Source: Natronorubrum bangense
GTDB taxonomy: Archaea > Halobacteriota > Halobacteria > Halobacteriales > Natrialbaceae
Assembly: GCF_004799645.1 (NCBI RefSeq)
Contig: NZ_CP031305.1
Location: 1,178,001 to 1,242,000 of the forward strand
DNA length: 64,000 bases
Reading direction: 5' to 3'
The position numbers and the translations under genes are program-made. The notes under the pieces are model-generated. The model did no database searches. It saw nothing but the letters and a program-made list of their open reading frames with translations, and was not told the origin of the DNA. Below, in pieces: positions 16,833 to 24,621 of this stretch (position 1 is its first letter; every line of letters starts with the position of its first letter).

Positions 16833-17903
16833 ATGAAAACTAGCCTTGAAATAGAGTACTGGGTCATCGACGACGCTGGTGACCTGGTCGCTCCCGGATC
16901 GTTGCTCGACGCCTCGCCACAGTTCGATCCCGAGTTCGTCGAGCCGATGCTCGAGATTAAAACGACGCCGTGCTCGTCGATGGTCGAACTCCGCGAGGAG
17001 TTCGTAGACCGCATCGGAACCGCCGTCGACGCCGCACGCGATCAGGGGAAACGGCTCGTCCCACTGGCGACACCCCTCCACGCGAATCCGGCGGAGATCC
17101 CCTATCGCGGGAAGGAGAGTACCGACCTCCAGCGCCGGATCGTCGGTCGATCGTTCGACGACGCCCGCGTCTGTGCCGGGACGCACATCCACTTCGAGCA
17201 ATCGAACGTCGTCGACCAGTTGAACACGCTGACCGCGCTCGATCCTGCATTCGCGCTCGTCGCCAGTTCCGCCCACTACCGCGGCGAACGCATCCTCGAG
17301 TGTGCCCGGCCGTTCCTCTACCGGCGCTCGTGTTACGAACAGTGTCCCGAGCAGGGCCAGCTCTGGCCCTACGTCGACAGCGTCGCCGAGTGGGAGGGCC
17401 AGCTCGAGGACGCCTACGAGGGCTTTCGCGAGCGCGCGATCGAACGCGGAGTCGGCCCGCAGACGTTCGACGACGCGTTCGATCCCTACGACGCAGTCTG
17501 GAACCCGATCCGGCTACGAAAAGCGATGCCGACAGTCGAGTGGCGCTCGCCCGACGCCACCCTCCCGAGTCAGATCCTCCAGCTCACGGAAGCGGTCCGC
17601 TCGATCGTCACCCACGCCGACGCTCGCGGCACCACCATCGGCGCTGAGTCGGCCACCGGCGCGGTCACCCTGCCCGCGTTCGATACCGTCGAAGCAGTGA
17701 CCGACACCGCAATTCACGACGGCCTCGAAAGTCCGGCTGTAACAAGCTATCTCGATGACCTCGGATTTACCCCGTCGGCATACGACCCGCTGGCGACTCG
17801 GCTTCCCGAGACACACCTCTCGAAACGACGGGCGAAGCAGTTGCGACTCGAGGCCGCAAAACAACTCGAGGCCGACCTCGAACAACGCCGTGTTCGAGCC
17901 TGA
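16833..17903 (+). CDS. gshA: glutamate--cysteine ligase (gamma-glutamylcysteine synthesis)
   Basis: 356 residues of the GCS2/carboxylate-amine ligase fold. It begins MKTSLEIEYWVID (the SLEIEYW block binds substrate and metal), has MLEIKTTPCSS, and RVCAGTHIHFEQ with the metal-binding His and Glu. Near the end ATKS-like PTVEWRSPDAT matches the family. Halobacteria use gamma-glutamylcysteine instead of glutathione as their main thiol, made by GshA in the cytoplasm. Its position beside a putative quinone-detoxification operon fits a thiol-redox role. A Shine-Dalgarno-like GGAG is 7 bases before the ATG. Confidence 0.87.
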   Translation: MKTSLEIEYWVIDDAGDLVAPGSLLDASPQFDPEFVEPMLEIKTTPCSSMVELREEFVDRIGTAVDAARDQGKRLVPLATPLHANPAEIPYRGKESTDLQRRIVGRSFDDARVCAGTHIHFEQSNVVDQLNTLTALDPAFALVASSAHYRGERILECARPFLYRRSCYEQCPEQGQLWPYVDSVAEWEGQLEDAYEGFRERAIERGVGPQTFDDAFDPYDAVWNPIRLRKAMPTVEWRSPDATLPSQILQLTEAVRSIVTHADARGTTIGAESATGAVTLPAFDTVEAVTDTAIHDGLESPAVTSYLDDLGFTPSAYDPLATRLPETHLSKRRAKQLRLEAAKQLEADLEQRRVRA

Positions 17904-17943
17904 ACACGATTCTCCGTACTGACACAGCAGCGACGGCCGGACG

Positions 17944-19137
17944 TTACCGCAGTCGCTCGAGCCATCGCTGTCCCGTCCGGAGGTCGGTCGGAATCTCGTC
18001 GCCAAAGACACACCGCGTGCGCTCCAGTGTGCAAGGGTTGCCCGTCGCGATATCGATCACCGGGGAGCCACCTTCGAACACGGCTGCACTCGCGGTCGTT
18101 AACTGGCCAAAGGCGTGGGGTTCGTCCGTCTCGGGCTCCGGATGGCGACAGATCGAGTCGTCGCCGGGGCCGTTCTCGTGATCCTGTGCGATCGCCCACA
18201 GCTCGTCACGATCGATTCCGTCGACACCGTTGAGTAACTCGAGAGCCCGCTGTCGCCGCGTCGTCGAACTCGCCGTCTCGGTCGACGCCGAGCACACGAA
18301 GTGGTTCGTTCGCGTAACAATGGGATCGTCGTCGACGGCGATTCGTGCGTCTGCTGGATCGATCTCGAGCAAGACACCCTCGGTTCTGTCAGCCAGAAAC
18401 AGCGTCTGGCTCATCAGCTGCCGGATCGGATGTGACTCGAGAAGAGAGCGTGCCTCCGCGACGGTTGCACACTCCTCGAGGAGCATGCGAATGACGGTGC
18501 CGTTTCGAAGCTGATTTTCTGGGTCGACGTCGTCGCGGTTGCTATCGATGTACGTATTGGCCGCAACTAGTCCCCGCTCATTGACGCCCTTATAGATCGA
18601 AATCGTCCCGCAGGTGTCGACCGTCAGAAAGCCGTAGTAGTCGTCGATCGGCGGCTGCTCGATGATCGACTTCGGTCGGGTGCCACGCCCCGAAATGTCT
18701 CGGTTTTTGAGCACGAGTGGGCCGGTATCGGGTGTTTCCCCACCGTTCGACTCGAGTCGCGATGGGATCACGAGCGCGTTCGTACATCCCTGCGGATGCT
18801 TCTCGGACCGGCCCTCCTCACCGGCCAGTTCCTCGCAGAGTTCCGCGTACGCGAAGACGTACACTTCGTAGACGTCCGAGTCGACATCGAACACCTCAGC
18901 CATCGCCTCGTAGGCCCGCCGATGCCGCTCCGGTAGACTGGCTCGGCTTCGGCGAGCGTACTCGAGTAACGGCCCGAGGACGACGTTCTGGGCGGTGATT
19001 TCCGACTCGAGTTCGTCGATCGCCCACTCGACGGCCTCGCGTTCGAGTTCGGCGCGTCGGCGTGCCCGATCGGCGAACGTCTCCGAGTCGGCGATCACGT
19101 CGCTGTATGCAGTGGTGTCGCCGTCCGGCTCGTTCAT
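17944..19137 (-). CDS. C45 (acyltransferase/carcinine-hydrolase-like) Ntn hydrolase
   Basis: 397 residues. An N-terminal helical part of about 120 residues precedes the Ntn domain that begins with the nucleophile Cys in HPQGCTNALVIPS, as in isopenicillin-N acyltransferase and carcinine hydrolase. Later are GPLVLKNRDISGRG, the segment NERGLVAANTYIDSN, and VTRTNHFVCS, all typical of C45. These enzymes self-cleave before the Cys and hydrolyse or transfer acyl groups on amides. Unlike fungal enzymes the N-terminal part here is long. It converges on gshA with 40 bases between them; substrate unknown. Confidence 0.8.
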   Translation of the reverse strand: MNEPDGDTTAYSDVIADSETFADRARRRAELEREAVEWAIDELESEITAQNVVLGPLLEYARRSRASLPERHRRAYEAMAEVFDVDSDVYEVYVFAYAELCEELAGEEGRSEKHPQGCTNALVIPSRLESNGGETPDTGPLVLKNRDISGRGTRPKSIIEQPPIDDYYGFLTVDTCGTISIYKGVNERGLVAANTYIDSNRDDVDPENQLRNGTVIRMLLEECATVAEARSLLESHPIRQLMSQTLFLADRTEGVLLEIDPADARIAVDDDPIVTRTNHFVCSASTETASSTTRRQRALELLNGVDGIDRDELWAIAQDHENGPGDDSICRHPEPETDEPHAFGQLTTASAAVFEGGSPVIDIATGNPCTLERTRCVFGDEIPTDLRTGQRWLERLR

Positions 19138-19296
19138 GTTTTGAGGAGGGGCTCGAGGGGGTTGTATCGTTGGCTTGAAAACGTCTGGCTCCGGCGGTGA
19201 CTGGCGGCTGGTACTACGCCGTCGTCTCCAAGACCCACAGTCTCAGTGGGCCGACGGTGCTAAGGCTATAGTAGCTACTGAATGTCACTGCATATC

Positions 19297-19321
19297 TGAT
19301 CGTACGATAGCTGTACGATCA
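19297..19321. promoter_or_regulatory. perfect 9-bp inverted repeat, candidate operator
   Basis: tgatcgtac at 19297-19305 and gtacgatca at 19313-19321 are exact reverse complements separated by gatagct. The spacing of 16 bases centre to centre fits a dimeric DNA-binding protein, or a stem-loop. It lies 13 bases before the Bat-type HTH fragment and about 160 bases upstream of the C45 gene start (opposite strand). Function unknown. Confidence 0.5.
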
Positions 19322-19333
19322 GTGTGTAACTAG

Positions 19334-19486
19334 TTGCAGTTGTTACTGTACGACGAGCCACGCGAGACGTCCATGGTGGAACTGGCATCGCTGCTCGATC
19401 TCTCGCCGACAGCAGTCGGCGGCCAACTCAGACGTGGCTCCGCTCGACTCATCGAGGACGTTCTTCTCGACGACGACCGGGAGTGA
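19334..19486 (+). pseudogene. C-terminal fragment of a Bat-type HTH regulator
   Basis: An open frame of 50 codons between stops, with no proper N-terminus, reading ETSMVELASLLDLSPTAVGG then QLRRGSARLIEDVLL and a stop. This is the helix-turn-helix-10 signature found at the C-terminus of haloarchaeal Bat-like regulators (pattern LAxxLxxSxxAVxxxLRRG). An in-frame ATG at 19373 leaves only 37 residues. The rest of the regulator is missing, so this is a gene remnant and supports this region being a deletion or rearrangement scar. Confidence 0.6.
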
Positions 19487-19617
19487 CTCGACAGGACTGG
19501 GTTGTGTGAGCGATCGCAAACGTCCTTAGTCATGAGATACCATGATAGTACTGACAGTTCTTATGCCATACGTCCCCATGCCGGAATTCTTATGTTATTA
19601 AGGGTCAACCACACGAT

Positions 19618-19788
19618 ATGAGCTCGGACCGATCGAAGACCGACGATCCACATATCCCGAATTTCTACCTACCAGCGACAGCCCCGACAGCGAAACAGCT
19701 CGGTCGAATTGGGAAGACCCTCGCCTCGCTCTTTCGCCGCCGGGGCGGGATTCGAGCCGATCGGCGATCCAACCGAACGGATCGATAA
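19618..19788 (+). CDS. hypothetical small basic protein
   Basis: 56 codons from ATG 19618, MSSDRSKTDDPHIPNFYLPA at the start, then a helical basic stretch (GRIGKTLASLFRRRGGIRAD). An AT-rich patch cttatgttattaag (19589-19602) lies about 25 bases before the ATG and would serve as a TATA box for a leaderless mRNA. Not recognised; it may be real because the promoter spacing is right, but it may also be chance in this decayed region. Confidence 0.35.
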   Translation: MSSDRSKTDDPHIPNFYLPATAPTAKQLGRIGKTLASLFRRRGGIRADRRSNRTDR

Positions 19789-19830
19789 CTGCCTTGGCCG
19801 ACCGGCGGTACCGATGGACAACAGTCCGCC

Positions 19831-19955
19831 TCAGACACTGTTTTCGGCACATTGATCGGCAGCCCAAACGACGTTGTGAGCCACCATCGCGAGCGTCACC
19901 GGCCCGACAGCCGGGAACTTGCGTGATCGCGCTGGCCGTCGCCTGCGGGCTGGCG
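19831..19955 (-). pseudogene. possible folD C-terminal remnant, frameshifted
   Basis: On the minus strand one frame reads ATASAITQVPG and a neighbouring frame then reads AVGPVTLAMVAHNVVWAADQ and stops. Joined across one frameshift they resemble the FolD C-terminal block ASAITPVPGGVGPMT..AMLL.NTVxAA. FolD is methylenetetrahydrofolate dehydrogenase/cyclohydrolase. Only the last 40 residues or so can be traced; nothing upstream matches. Short and frameshifted, so the call is tentative. The rest of 19789-20145 holds no gene I can support. Confidence 0.35.
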
Positions 19956-20145
19956 ATCGTGGCGCTCTGGGCGTTTGCGACGAGGCGACACATGCTCGTG
20001 GGGACGAGTGTTCTGTTCGTGAGCTTCAGTCTGTATTTCAGAGAAACACGAACGTAGTCACGGATCGTCAGCAAAATTGGGAATAACTGTAAAATATAAT
20101 AAATTACTTGCAGTTGACGGTCGAATACTCGTTCTGAGACCGAAG

Positions 20146-20598
20146 ATGTACGAGACAATTCTCATTCCGACTGACGGGAGCACGCCGGCGCGGAAGGCTG
20201 TCGACCACGGTATCGGACTCGCTAACGCGTTCGATGCGACCGTCCACGCCCTCTACGTGATCGAGACCAAAGCCCACTACGTTTTCACAGCTGCGGGACA
20301 CGATCCCGGGGAGATGGACGAGTACCGCACCTACGGCGAGGAACTCGTCGAGCGCGTCGTCGACAAGGCCGTTGAGAACGGACTCGACGGCGAGGGTGCA
20401 GTCAGGACCGGTAGCGTCGCACAGGAAATCGTCAGCTACGCAGACGACAAAGACATCGACGGCATCGTCATGGGTGCACAGGGACGGAGCGGGATCGACG
20501 ACTATCTCGTCGGGAGCACAACCGAAAAAGTCGTTCGGACGGCGAACATGCCGGTGACGACGATACGTCACCGTAAAAACGAGCCGATCGTGCGGTAA
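20146..20598 (+). CDS. universal stress protein, UspA family
   Basis: 150 residues from ATG 20146 (MYETILIPTDGSTPARKAVD). It has the Usp nucleotide-binding pattern GAQGRSGIDDYLVGSTTEKV followed by RTANMPVTTIRH. The middle segment HALYVIETKAHYVFTAAG is as expected for strand 2 and helix 2. A longer frame to 20077 exists but crosses the AT-rich promoter (aaaatataataaatta, 20089-20104). It is convergent with the BCCT transporter gene; Usp proteins are often found next to transporters in haloarchaea and may modulate them. Confidence 0.92.
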   Translation: MYETILIPTDGSTPARKAVDHGIGLANAFDATVHALYVIETKAHYVFTAAGHDPGEMDEYRTYGEELVERVVDKAVENGLDGEGAVRTGSVAQEIVSYADDKDIDGIVMGAQGRSGIDDYLVGSTTEKVVRTANMPVTTIRHRKNEPIVR

Positions 20599-20674
20599 TC
20601 GAACACAGCGATCCGTTCCGTCGAACCGACACCCGAAAACCGGTTCGACGCATCAGTGCAGGCGTGGGACGTCA

Positions 20675-22471
20675 CTAGTCGTCTTCGGCGGTCCCACCTC
20701 GTCCACTCCCGGTATCTCGAATGTTCGTTACCACGCCAGAACCGGATTTTTTTACGACGACGCCTTGTTCGTCCTCGATCTTCTCGATCCACTCGGCGAA
20801 CTCATCGGACTCGAGCGTCCGATACTCCTTCGAGAGCCCTAGATAGAGGCTATAACACAGGAAAACGAGGACAAGCGCGAACGGGAGCCCGGCCGTGATC
20901 ACCGCCGTCTGTAACGCACCGAGACCGCCACCGATCAGGAGCACGGATGCGACGATCCCCTCGGCGAGTGCCCAGGCGATCCGCTGGTTTCGGGGGGCGT
21001 CGTGTTTCCCGCCTGAGGACAGGTGCCCAAGGACCAGCGAGCCGGAGTCAGACGACGTCACGAAGAACGTCGTTACCAGGATGATCGCCAGTGTGGAGAG
21101 TAGAATTGTAAACGGTAGCAGGGTAAACAGTTCGAACATAGCGACTTCCTCACCGACGTCGAAGACCGTTCCCATAATGCCCTGCTCGGTGAACAGTTCG
21201 AAATGCAGTGCCGTGCCGCCGAAGACTGACATCCAGAAAAAGGAGAAGATTGCTGGGATGATCAAGACGCCGCCGATGAACTCACGGACCGTTCGACCAC
21301 GGGAAATGCGGGCGATAAACAGCCCGACAAACGGCGACCACGCGATCCACCAGCCCCAGTAGAAGATAGTCCAGTCGTTCATCCAGCCCGCGTATGGAGC
21401 GTTATCGAAGCTATCAGACCACAGTGCCAACTCAGGAAAGTTCGACAGATATGTTCCCAGTGCCTGGGGGAACAGTCCGAGGACGAACACTGTCGGCCCG
21501 ACGATCAGAACCGTAACCATGATTGTGAGCATCAGGCCGACGTTGATAGTACTGAGTCGGCGAATGCCTTTGTCCAGTCCGGCACCAACCGACACGAGTG
21601 CGATCGCCGTAATAACCGCGATGATACCGACTTGCATCCCCGTCCCCGTAGGGACTGCTGTCCCGACGACCTCGTTGCCCATAAACGAGAGCCCAGCCGA
21701 GATCTGGAGCGCGCCGAGCCCGAGTGATGTCGCGATCCCGAACAACGTCGCGAAGACAGTCAGGATGTCGATAACGTGGCCCGGCCAGCCGTAGATCCGA
21801 TCGCCCAGAACCGGCCAGAACACCGATCGAAAGGTGAGCGGGAGCCCACGGTTGAACGAGAAAAAGGCGAGGCCGAGCCCGACCAGTCCGTAGATCGCCC
21901 ACGGGTGAAAGCCCCAGTGGAAGTAGGTGGTGGCCATGCCGACTTCGGCTCCAGCGGCCGTCTCGCCTTCAGCGCCGAGCAACGGATCGGCGAAGTGAAA
22001 CAGCGGTTCGCCGACGCTCCAGAACATGAGTCCGATCCCCATCCCTGCGCTAAACAGCATGGCGACCCACGAGAGATCGCTGAATTCCTTTTCTGCGCCG
22101 ACGCCGCCGAGTCTAATCTTTCCGAACCTGCTGAGCGCAAAGAACAGTACCACGAGAATAAACAGGTTTACTGCGAGAATGTACAGCCAGCTAAAGTGTC
22201 CGACGATACCGCCCTGTATCCAGCCAAAGGCCCCCTCTGGAGAGGCGAACGTCTCGCCGAAGGCGTTTGCCATCAGCTCACCCGGATAGAACAACGTCAG
22301 CAGGATGAACGCGATGATGACACCGATCGAGATGAAAAAGACGTGAGGCTGGACGTCCAGTCCAGCCACCTGTATGTTCGTATCGCCCGGTTCCACGTCA
22401 GTATCCGCCTCGAACCAGTCATCCGTCAACCGATCGTCCCATGGCTTGCTGTCATCTACCATATCTACCAC
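20675..22471 (-). CDS. BCCT-family betaine/choline/carnitine transporter
   Basis: 598 residues with about 12 membrane helices. It has the family marks: GMGIGLMFWSVGEPLFHF after the third helix, HWGFHPWAIYGLVGL, and the signature YWGWWIAWSPFVGLFIARIS then RGRTVREFI. BCCT carriers import glycine betaine or related trimethylammonium compounds with Na+ or H+, an osmoprotection route used by haloarchaea. The charged C-terminal tail KIEDEQGVVVKKSGS may be regulatory. ATG 22462 is an alternative start three codons in. Convergent with uspA. Confidence 0.95.
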   Translation of the reverse strand: MVDMVDDSKPWDDRLTDDWFEADTDVEPGDTNIQVAGLDVQPHVFFISIGVIIAFILLTLFYPGELMANAFGETFASPEGAFGWIQGGIVGHFSWLYILAVNLFILVVLFFALSRFGKIRLGGVGAEKEFSDLSWVAMLFSAGMGIGLMFWSVGEPLFHFADPLLGAEGETAAGAEVGMATTYFHWGFHPWAIYGLVGLGLAFFSFNRGLPLTFRSVFWPVLGDRIYGWPGHVIDILTVFATLFGIATSLGLGALQISAGLSFMGNEVVGTAVPTGTGMQVGIIAVITAIALVSVGAGLDKGIRRLSTINVGLMLTIMVTVLIVGPTVFVLGLFPQALGTYLSNFPELALWSDSFDNAPYAGWMNDWTIFYWGWWIAWSPFVGLFIARISRGRTVREFIGGVLIIPAIFSFFWMSVFGGTALHFELFTEQGIMGTVFDVGEEVAMFELFTLLPFTILLSTLAIILVTTFFVTSSDSGSLVLGHLSSGGKHDAPRNQRIAWALAEGIVASVLLIGGGLGALQTAVITAGLPFALVLVFLCYSLYLGLSKEYRTLESDEFAEWIEKIEDEQGVVVKKSGSGVVTNIRDTGSGRGGTAEDD

Positions 22472-22730
22472 CTCCGTTGACCCGTTCGGTGAATCGTCGT
22501 CTGACCATGGTCAGAGGTGTACGAACGGCCAGCCGTTCAACGCCGTCAGACCTGCGTATATGTGTCCAACATACCACACGGGACGGACCCCACGGAGTGG
22601 CTTTGTTGTTTCCCCGGAACAAGAAATCGAATTAGTTCATAATGGCCATAATTAAATACTCTTCCGCCGGACTATTCGTATTATCAGTATTAAAACATTT
22701 ACTGGAAGAGGAATCAGCCGATCCCGATCG

Positions 22731-22838
22731 CTATCCGGTAGCCCGTACCCCGCGGATCGACCCACAGTGGGGACACACTGTCTTGTCACCGCGGATGTCG
22801 CCGCCACAGCGGCAACAGTGGCGCTCGCGACCGAGTTT
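22731..22838 (-). pseudogene. zinc-ribbon C-terminal fragment without start
   Basis: After an in-frame TGA at 22839-22841 the minus strand reads KLGRERHCCRCGGDIRGDKT then VCPHCGSIRGVRATG and stops. It has two knuckles (C-C-x-C-G and C-P-H-C-G) 11 residues apart, the arrangement of a zinc ribbon. There is no ATG or GTG in this frame, and the coding frame before the stop (CGGCCARVVLVRSDACVLSQ) does not show a matching N-terminus. It looks like the tail of a decayed small zinc-ribbon protein gene; the identity is unknown. Confidence 0.45.
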
Positions 22839-23069
22839 TCACTCGGACTGGGATAGCACACACGCGTCCGAACGTACCAGAACAACACGGGCACAACAAC
22901 CACCACAGGGCGGGGAGGATGTCAAAGCGCAGTAACGCGTCGTATCAATTGGAATCGCCAGACAGAGTCGACTGCCGTAATGCAGGATAGCGATATCACC
23001 ACGGTTCGAGGGTAAAATTCAGACAGAACCCCAAGCAGTCTGGCATATCTGACCGTGATTTGTGGTAGC

Positions 23070-23090
23070 GGGCACGATGGGATTTGAACC
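23070..23090 (-). repeat. partial duplicate of tRNA-Arg 3' end
   Basis: gggcacgatgggatttgaac plus one base is identical to the T-arm/acceptor 3' part of the tRNA-Arg gene at 23175-23196. The copy diverges abruptly afterwards. Such duplicates form when a site-specific integrase inserts an element at the 3' end of a tRNA gene. The 84 bases between the two copies hold no integrase, so the element has gone or has moved. Confidence 0.7.
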
Positions 23091-23174
23091 ACGCCCGAGA
23101 ACCTGCGCTTCGCGCAGAACCTCGGCCTAATTCAACTCCCCGGTGCCGTTACTGCTCACGTTGTTCGCAGATAA

Positions 23175-23249
23175 CGGGCACGATGGGATTTGAACCCACG
23201 ACCGTCGGATTAGAAGTCCGACGCTCTTTCCGGACTGAGCTACGTGCCC
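23175..23249 (-). tRNA. tRNA-Arg (anticodon TCT)
   Basis: On the minus strand the sequence starts GGGCACGTAGCTCAG and ends with CGTGCCC plus discriminator G. The acceptor arms (GGGCACG/CGTGCCC) pair perfectly, the anticodon arm TCGGA-CTTCTAA-TCCGA shows anticodon TCT, and the T-arm is GTGGG-TTCAAAT-CCCAT with one G-T pair. It decodes AGA codons. There is no intron. Its 3' end is duplicated upstream in plus-strand coordinates (23070-23090). Confidence 0.96.
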
Positions 23250-23295
23250 TCGAGTACGAATCAACGGCGGATTGGCATAAACAGTGTGGATTCAT

Positions 23296-23721
23296 TCAGC
23301 CGTGAAAGCGGTACAGCGACGTGACGAACGGCAGTCGGTTGATCATCCAGATGGCAATCGGAAGGCCGATGATCGTCACCGCAAGCAAGGCTGCGAGGTT
23401 GGCCCAGAAGAAACTCAGCCACCAGCCGATGACGACGAAATACAGCGCCCGAACCACCAGCGAGTGCTGGCCCCGAGCCAGCTCGGGGTTCGTGAACGTC
23501 CGTGGTTCGGCCAGCGTCAACACTGTTGGGACGAGGTTGATCAGCTTGATCCCGATTGGGGCGAGGACGACCGTGACGGTCAGCAGCCACGCGAAATTGA
23601 TGACGATCGGCGTCGCCCACCAGCCAATGGCCAGAAACCAGAGCGCACGCACGAGCAGCGATCGTTGAGTCACAGCGAACTGTACGACAGAACGGAAGAT
23701 AACCACAGCGATTAACTCCAC
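23296..23721 (-). CDS. YccF-domain inner membrane protein (DUF307)
   Basis: 141 residues with two repeats of the YccF domain, each with a hydrophobic pair of helices: VRALWFLAIGWWATPIVINF with LTVTVVLAPIGIKLIN, then VRALYFVVIGWWLSFFWANL with LAVTIIGLPIAIWMIN. The two halves are clearly homologous. YccF proteins are membrane proteins of unknown function. The start is probably GTG at 23721; GTG 23706 is possible. No operon partner is visible. Confidence 0.85.
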   Translation of the reverse strand: MELIAVVIFRSVVQFAVTQRSLLVRALWFLAIGWWATPIVINFAWLLTVTVVLAPIGIKLINLVPTVLTLAEPRTFTNPELARGQHSLVVRALYFVVIGWWLSFFWANLAALLAVTIIGLPIAIWMINRLPFVTSLYRFHG

Positions 23722-23886
23722 GCATGGGACTGTTCACCGGTTCCAACAGTCGGCGTGCTCTCGAGTCGTGGCTGAAACGGGTTCCACGTCACAGAGTCGT
23801 CTCGCGATCGGGTTGCAGTGCCGTGTGGCGGCTGGTATAGCTGCGTCGCTTGAAAAAGAGAGTCCCCTGGGTGTTACTCGCCGGGC

Positions 23887-24258
23887 TTAGTCGTCTTCGT
23901 CGTCCAACTCGTCTTCGTCGTCTACGTCATCGTCTTCATCGTCGAACTCATCGTCTTCGAACTCGTCGTCGTCATCCTCATCGCCAAACGCGTCGTCATC
24001 ATCCTCGTCTTCAAACTCGTCATCGTCGTCTTCATCGCCGAACTCGTCGTCGTCATCCTCGTCTTCGAACTCGTCATCGTCGCCCTCATCGCCCAGCTCA
24101 TCGTCTCCGTTATCGTCAACTCCGAGGTCGTCTCCGTCGTCGTCGATCTCCTCATCGGTACCGTATTCATCGTCGTCCATACAGCCGGCCACTGCCGCGA
24201 TCATGCCAACACCGACGACTTTGGTGAATCGGCGCCGGTTGAGTCGTGATTCTGTCAT
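23887..24258 (-). CDS. Tat lipoprotein with acidic decapeptide repeats
   Basis: 123 residues from ATG 24258. It has a Tat/lipobox signal (NRRRFTKVVGVGMIAAVAGC) and then an almost purely Asp/Glu/Phe/Gly region. About five decapeptides of the form DDDDEFEDED and DDDDEFGDED follow one another, coded by 30-base units at about 23950-24090. No folded domain is visible. Such a chain would be an extended, highly anionic, lipid-anchored surface polymer that could bind cations. The repeats are likely variable in number. The family is unknown. Confidence 0.75.
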   Translation of the reverse strand: MTESRLNRRRFTKVVGVGMIAAVAGCMDDDEYGTDEEIDDDGDDLGVDDNGDDELGDEGDDDEFEDEDDDDEFGDEDDDDEFEDEDDDDAFGDEDDDDEFEDDEFDDEDDDVDDEDELDDEDD

Positions 24259-24621
24259 AGCGTGCATTTATTCCAGCGAGCGACTGCAAGATAATACGGA
24301 GAGTCCGTTTTGATTATCAGTCCCGCTTCAGACGGATTATCGATAATTCAGTCGTGACGAACAGACCGTTGCAGCCGTGACTGCTGTTGATCGTTGTGCA
24401 ACCAACCGTCGCCCCAGACAACACCGTATTGACAGTCCAGTTCCGTTTACTACGACAGTTGCTCGAGTCCCTATCTGACAGTTGTCCCGTATCACACGGG
24501 GGTACACCCGTCCTAACGTTGTTTCGAGAGCTGCAATTGGGCTGGCAGGGAGCCAGCACTGATGCGATCACCGCGGCGACGAACACAGCGTTTATGCACG
24601 TCTCGCCGGTATGATCGCTCG
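24259..24621. other. intergenic region, no feature recognised
   Basis: 363 bases between the acidic lipoprotein and the UPF0200 gene. Both genes start facing away from it, so it should contain two promoters. The text is not repetitive, and the short frames in it do not look protein-like. I see no RNA gene or terminator-like structure. Confidence 0.4.

Larger units (their letters stand above)
22472..23174. other. intergenic region with gene debris between BCCT gene and tRNA-Arg
   Basis: About 700 bases. 22620-22705 is AT-rich and contains the palindromic word atggccat (22642-22649) in ataatggccataatta; it is the likely BCCT promoter side. 22731-22838 holds a zinc-ribbon tail (separate entry). 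The text cagggcggggaggatgtc (22904-22921) resembles, from memory, the ends of IS200/IS605-type elements of haloarchaea. 23070-23090 repeats the tRNA-Arg 3' end. I find no intact gene. Confidence 0.4.

Noticed and set aside
17944..19137. C45 hydrolase beside gshA as a thiol-peptide pathway
   Set aside because: The two genes converge rather than share a transcript, and C45 substrates vary widely, so a common pathway is not supported.
23084..23305. 73-residue frame containing MGFEPTTVGLEV
   Set aside because: It is read from tRNA-Arg antisense DNA; this peptide is a well known false protein from tRNA genes.
24387..24614. 75-residue plus-strand frame in an intergenic region
   Set aside because: No motif, no promoter in the right place, and codon use unlike neighbouring genes.
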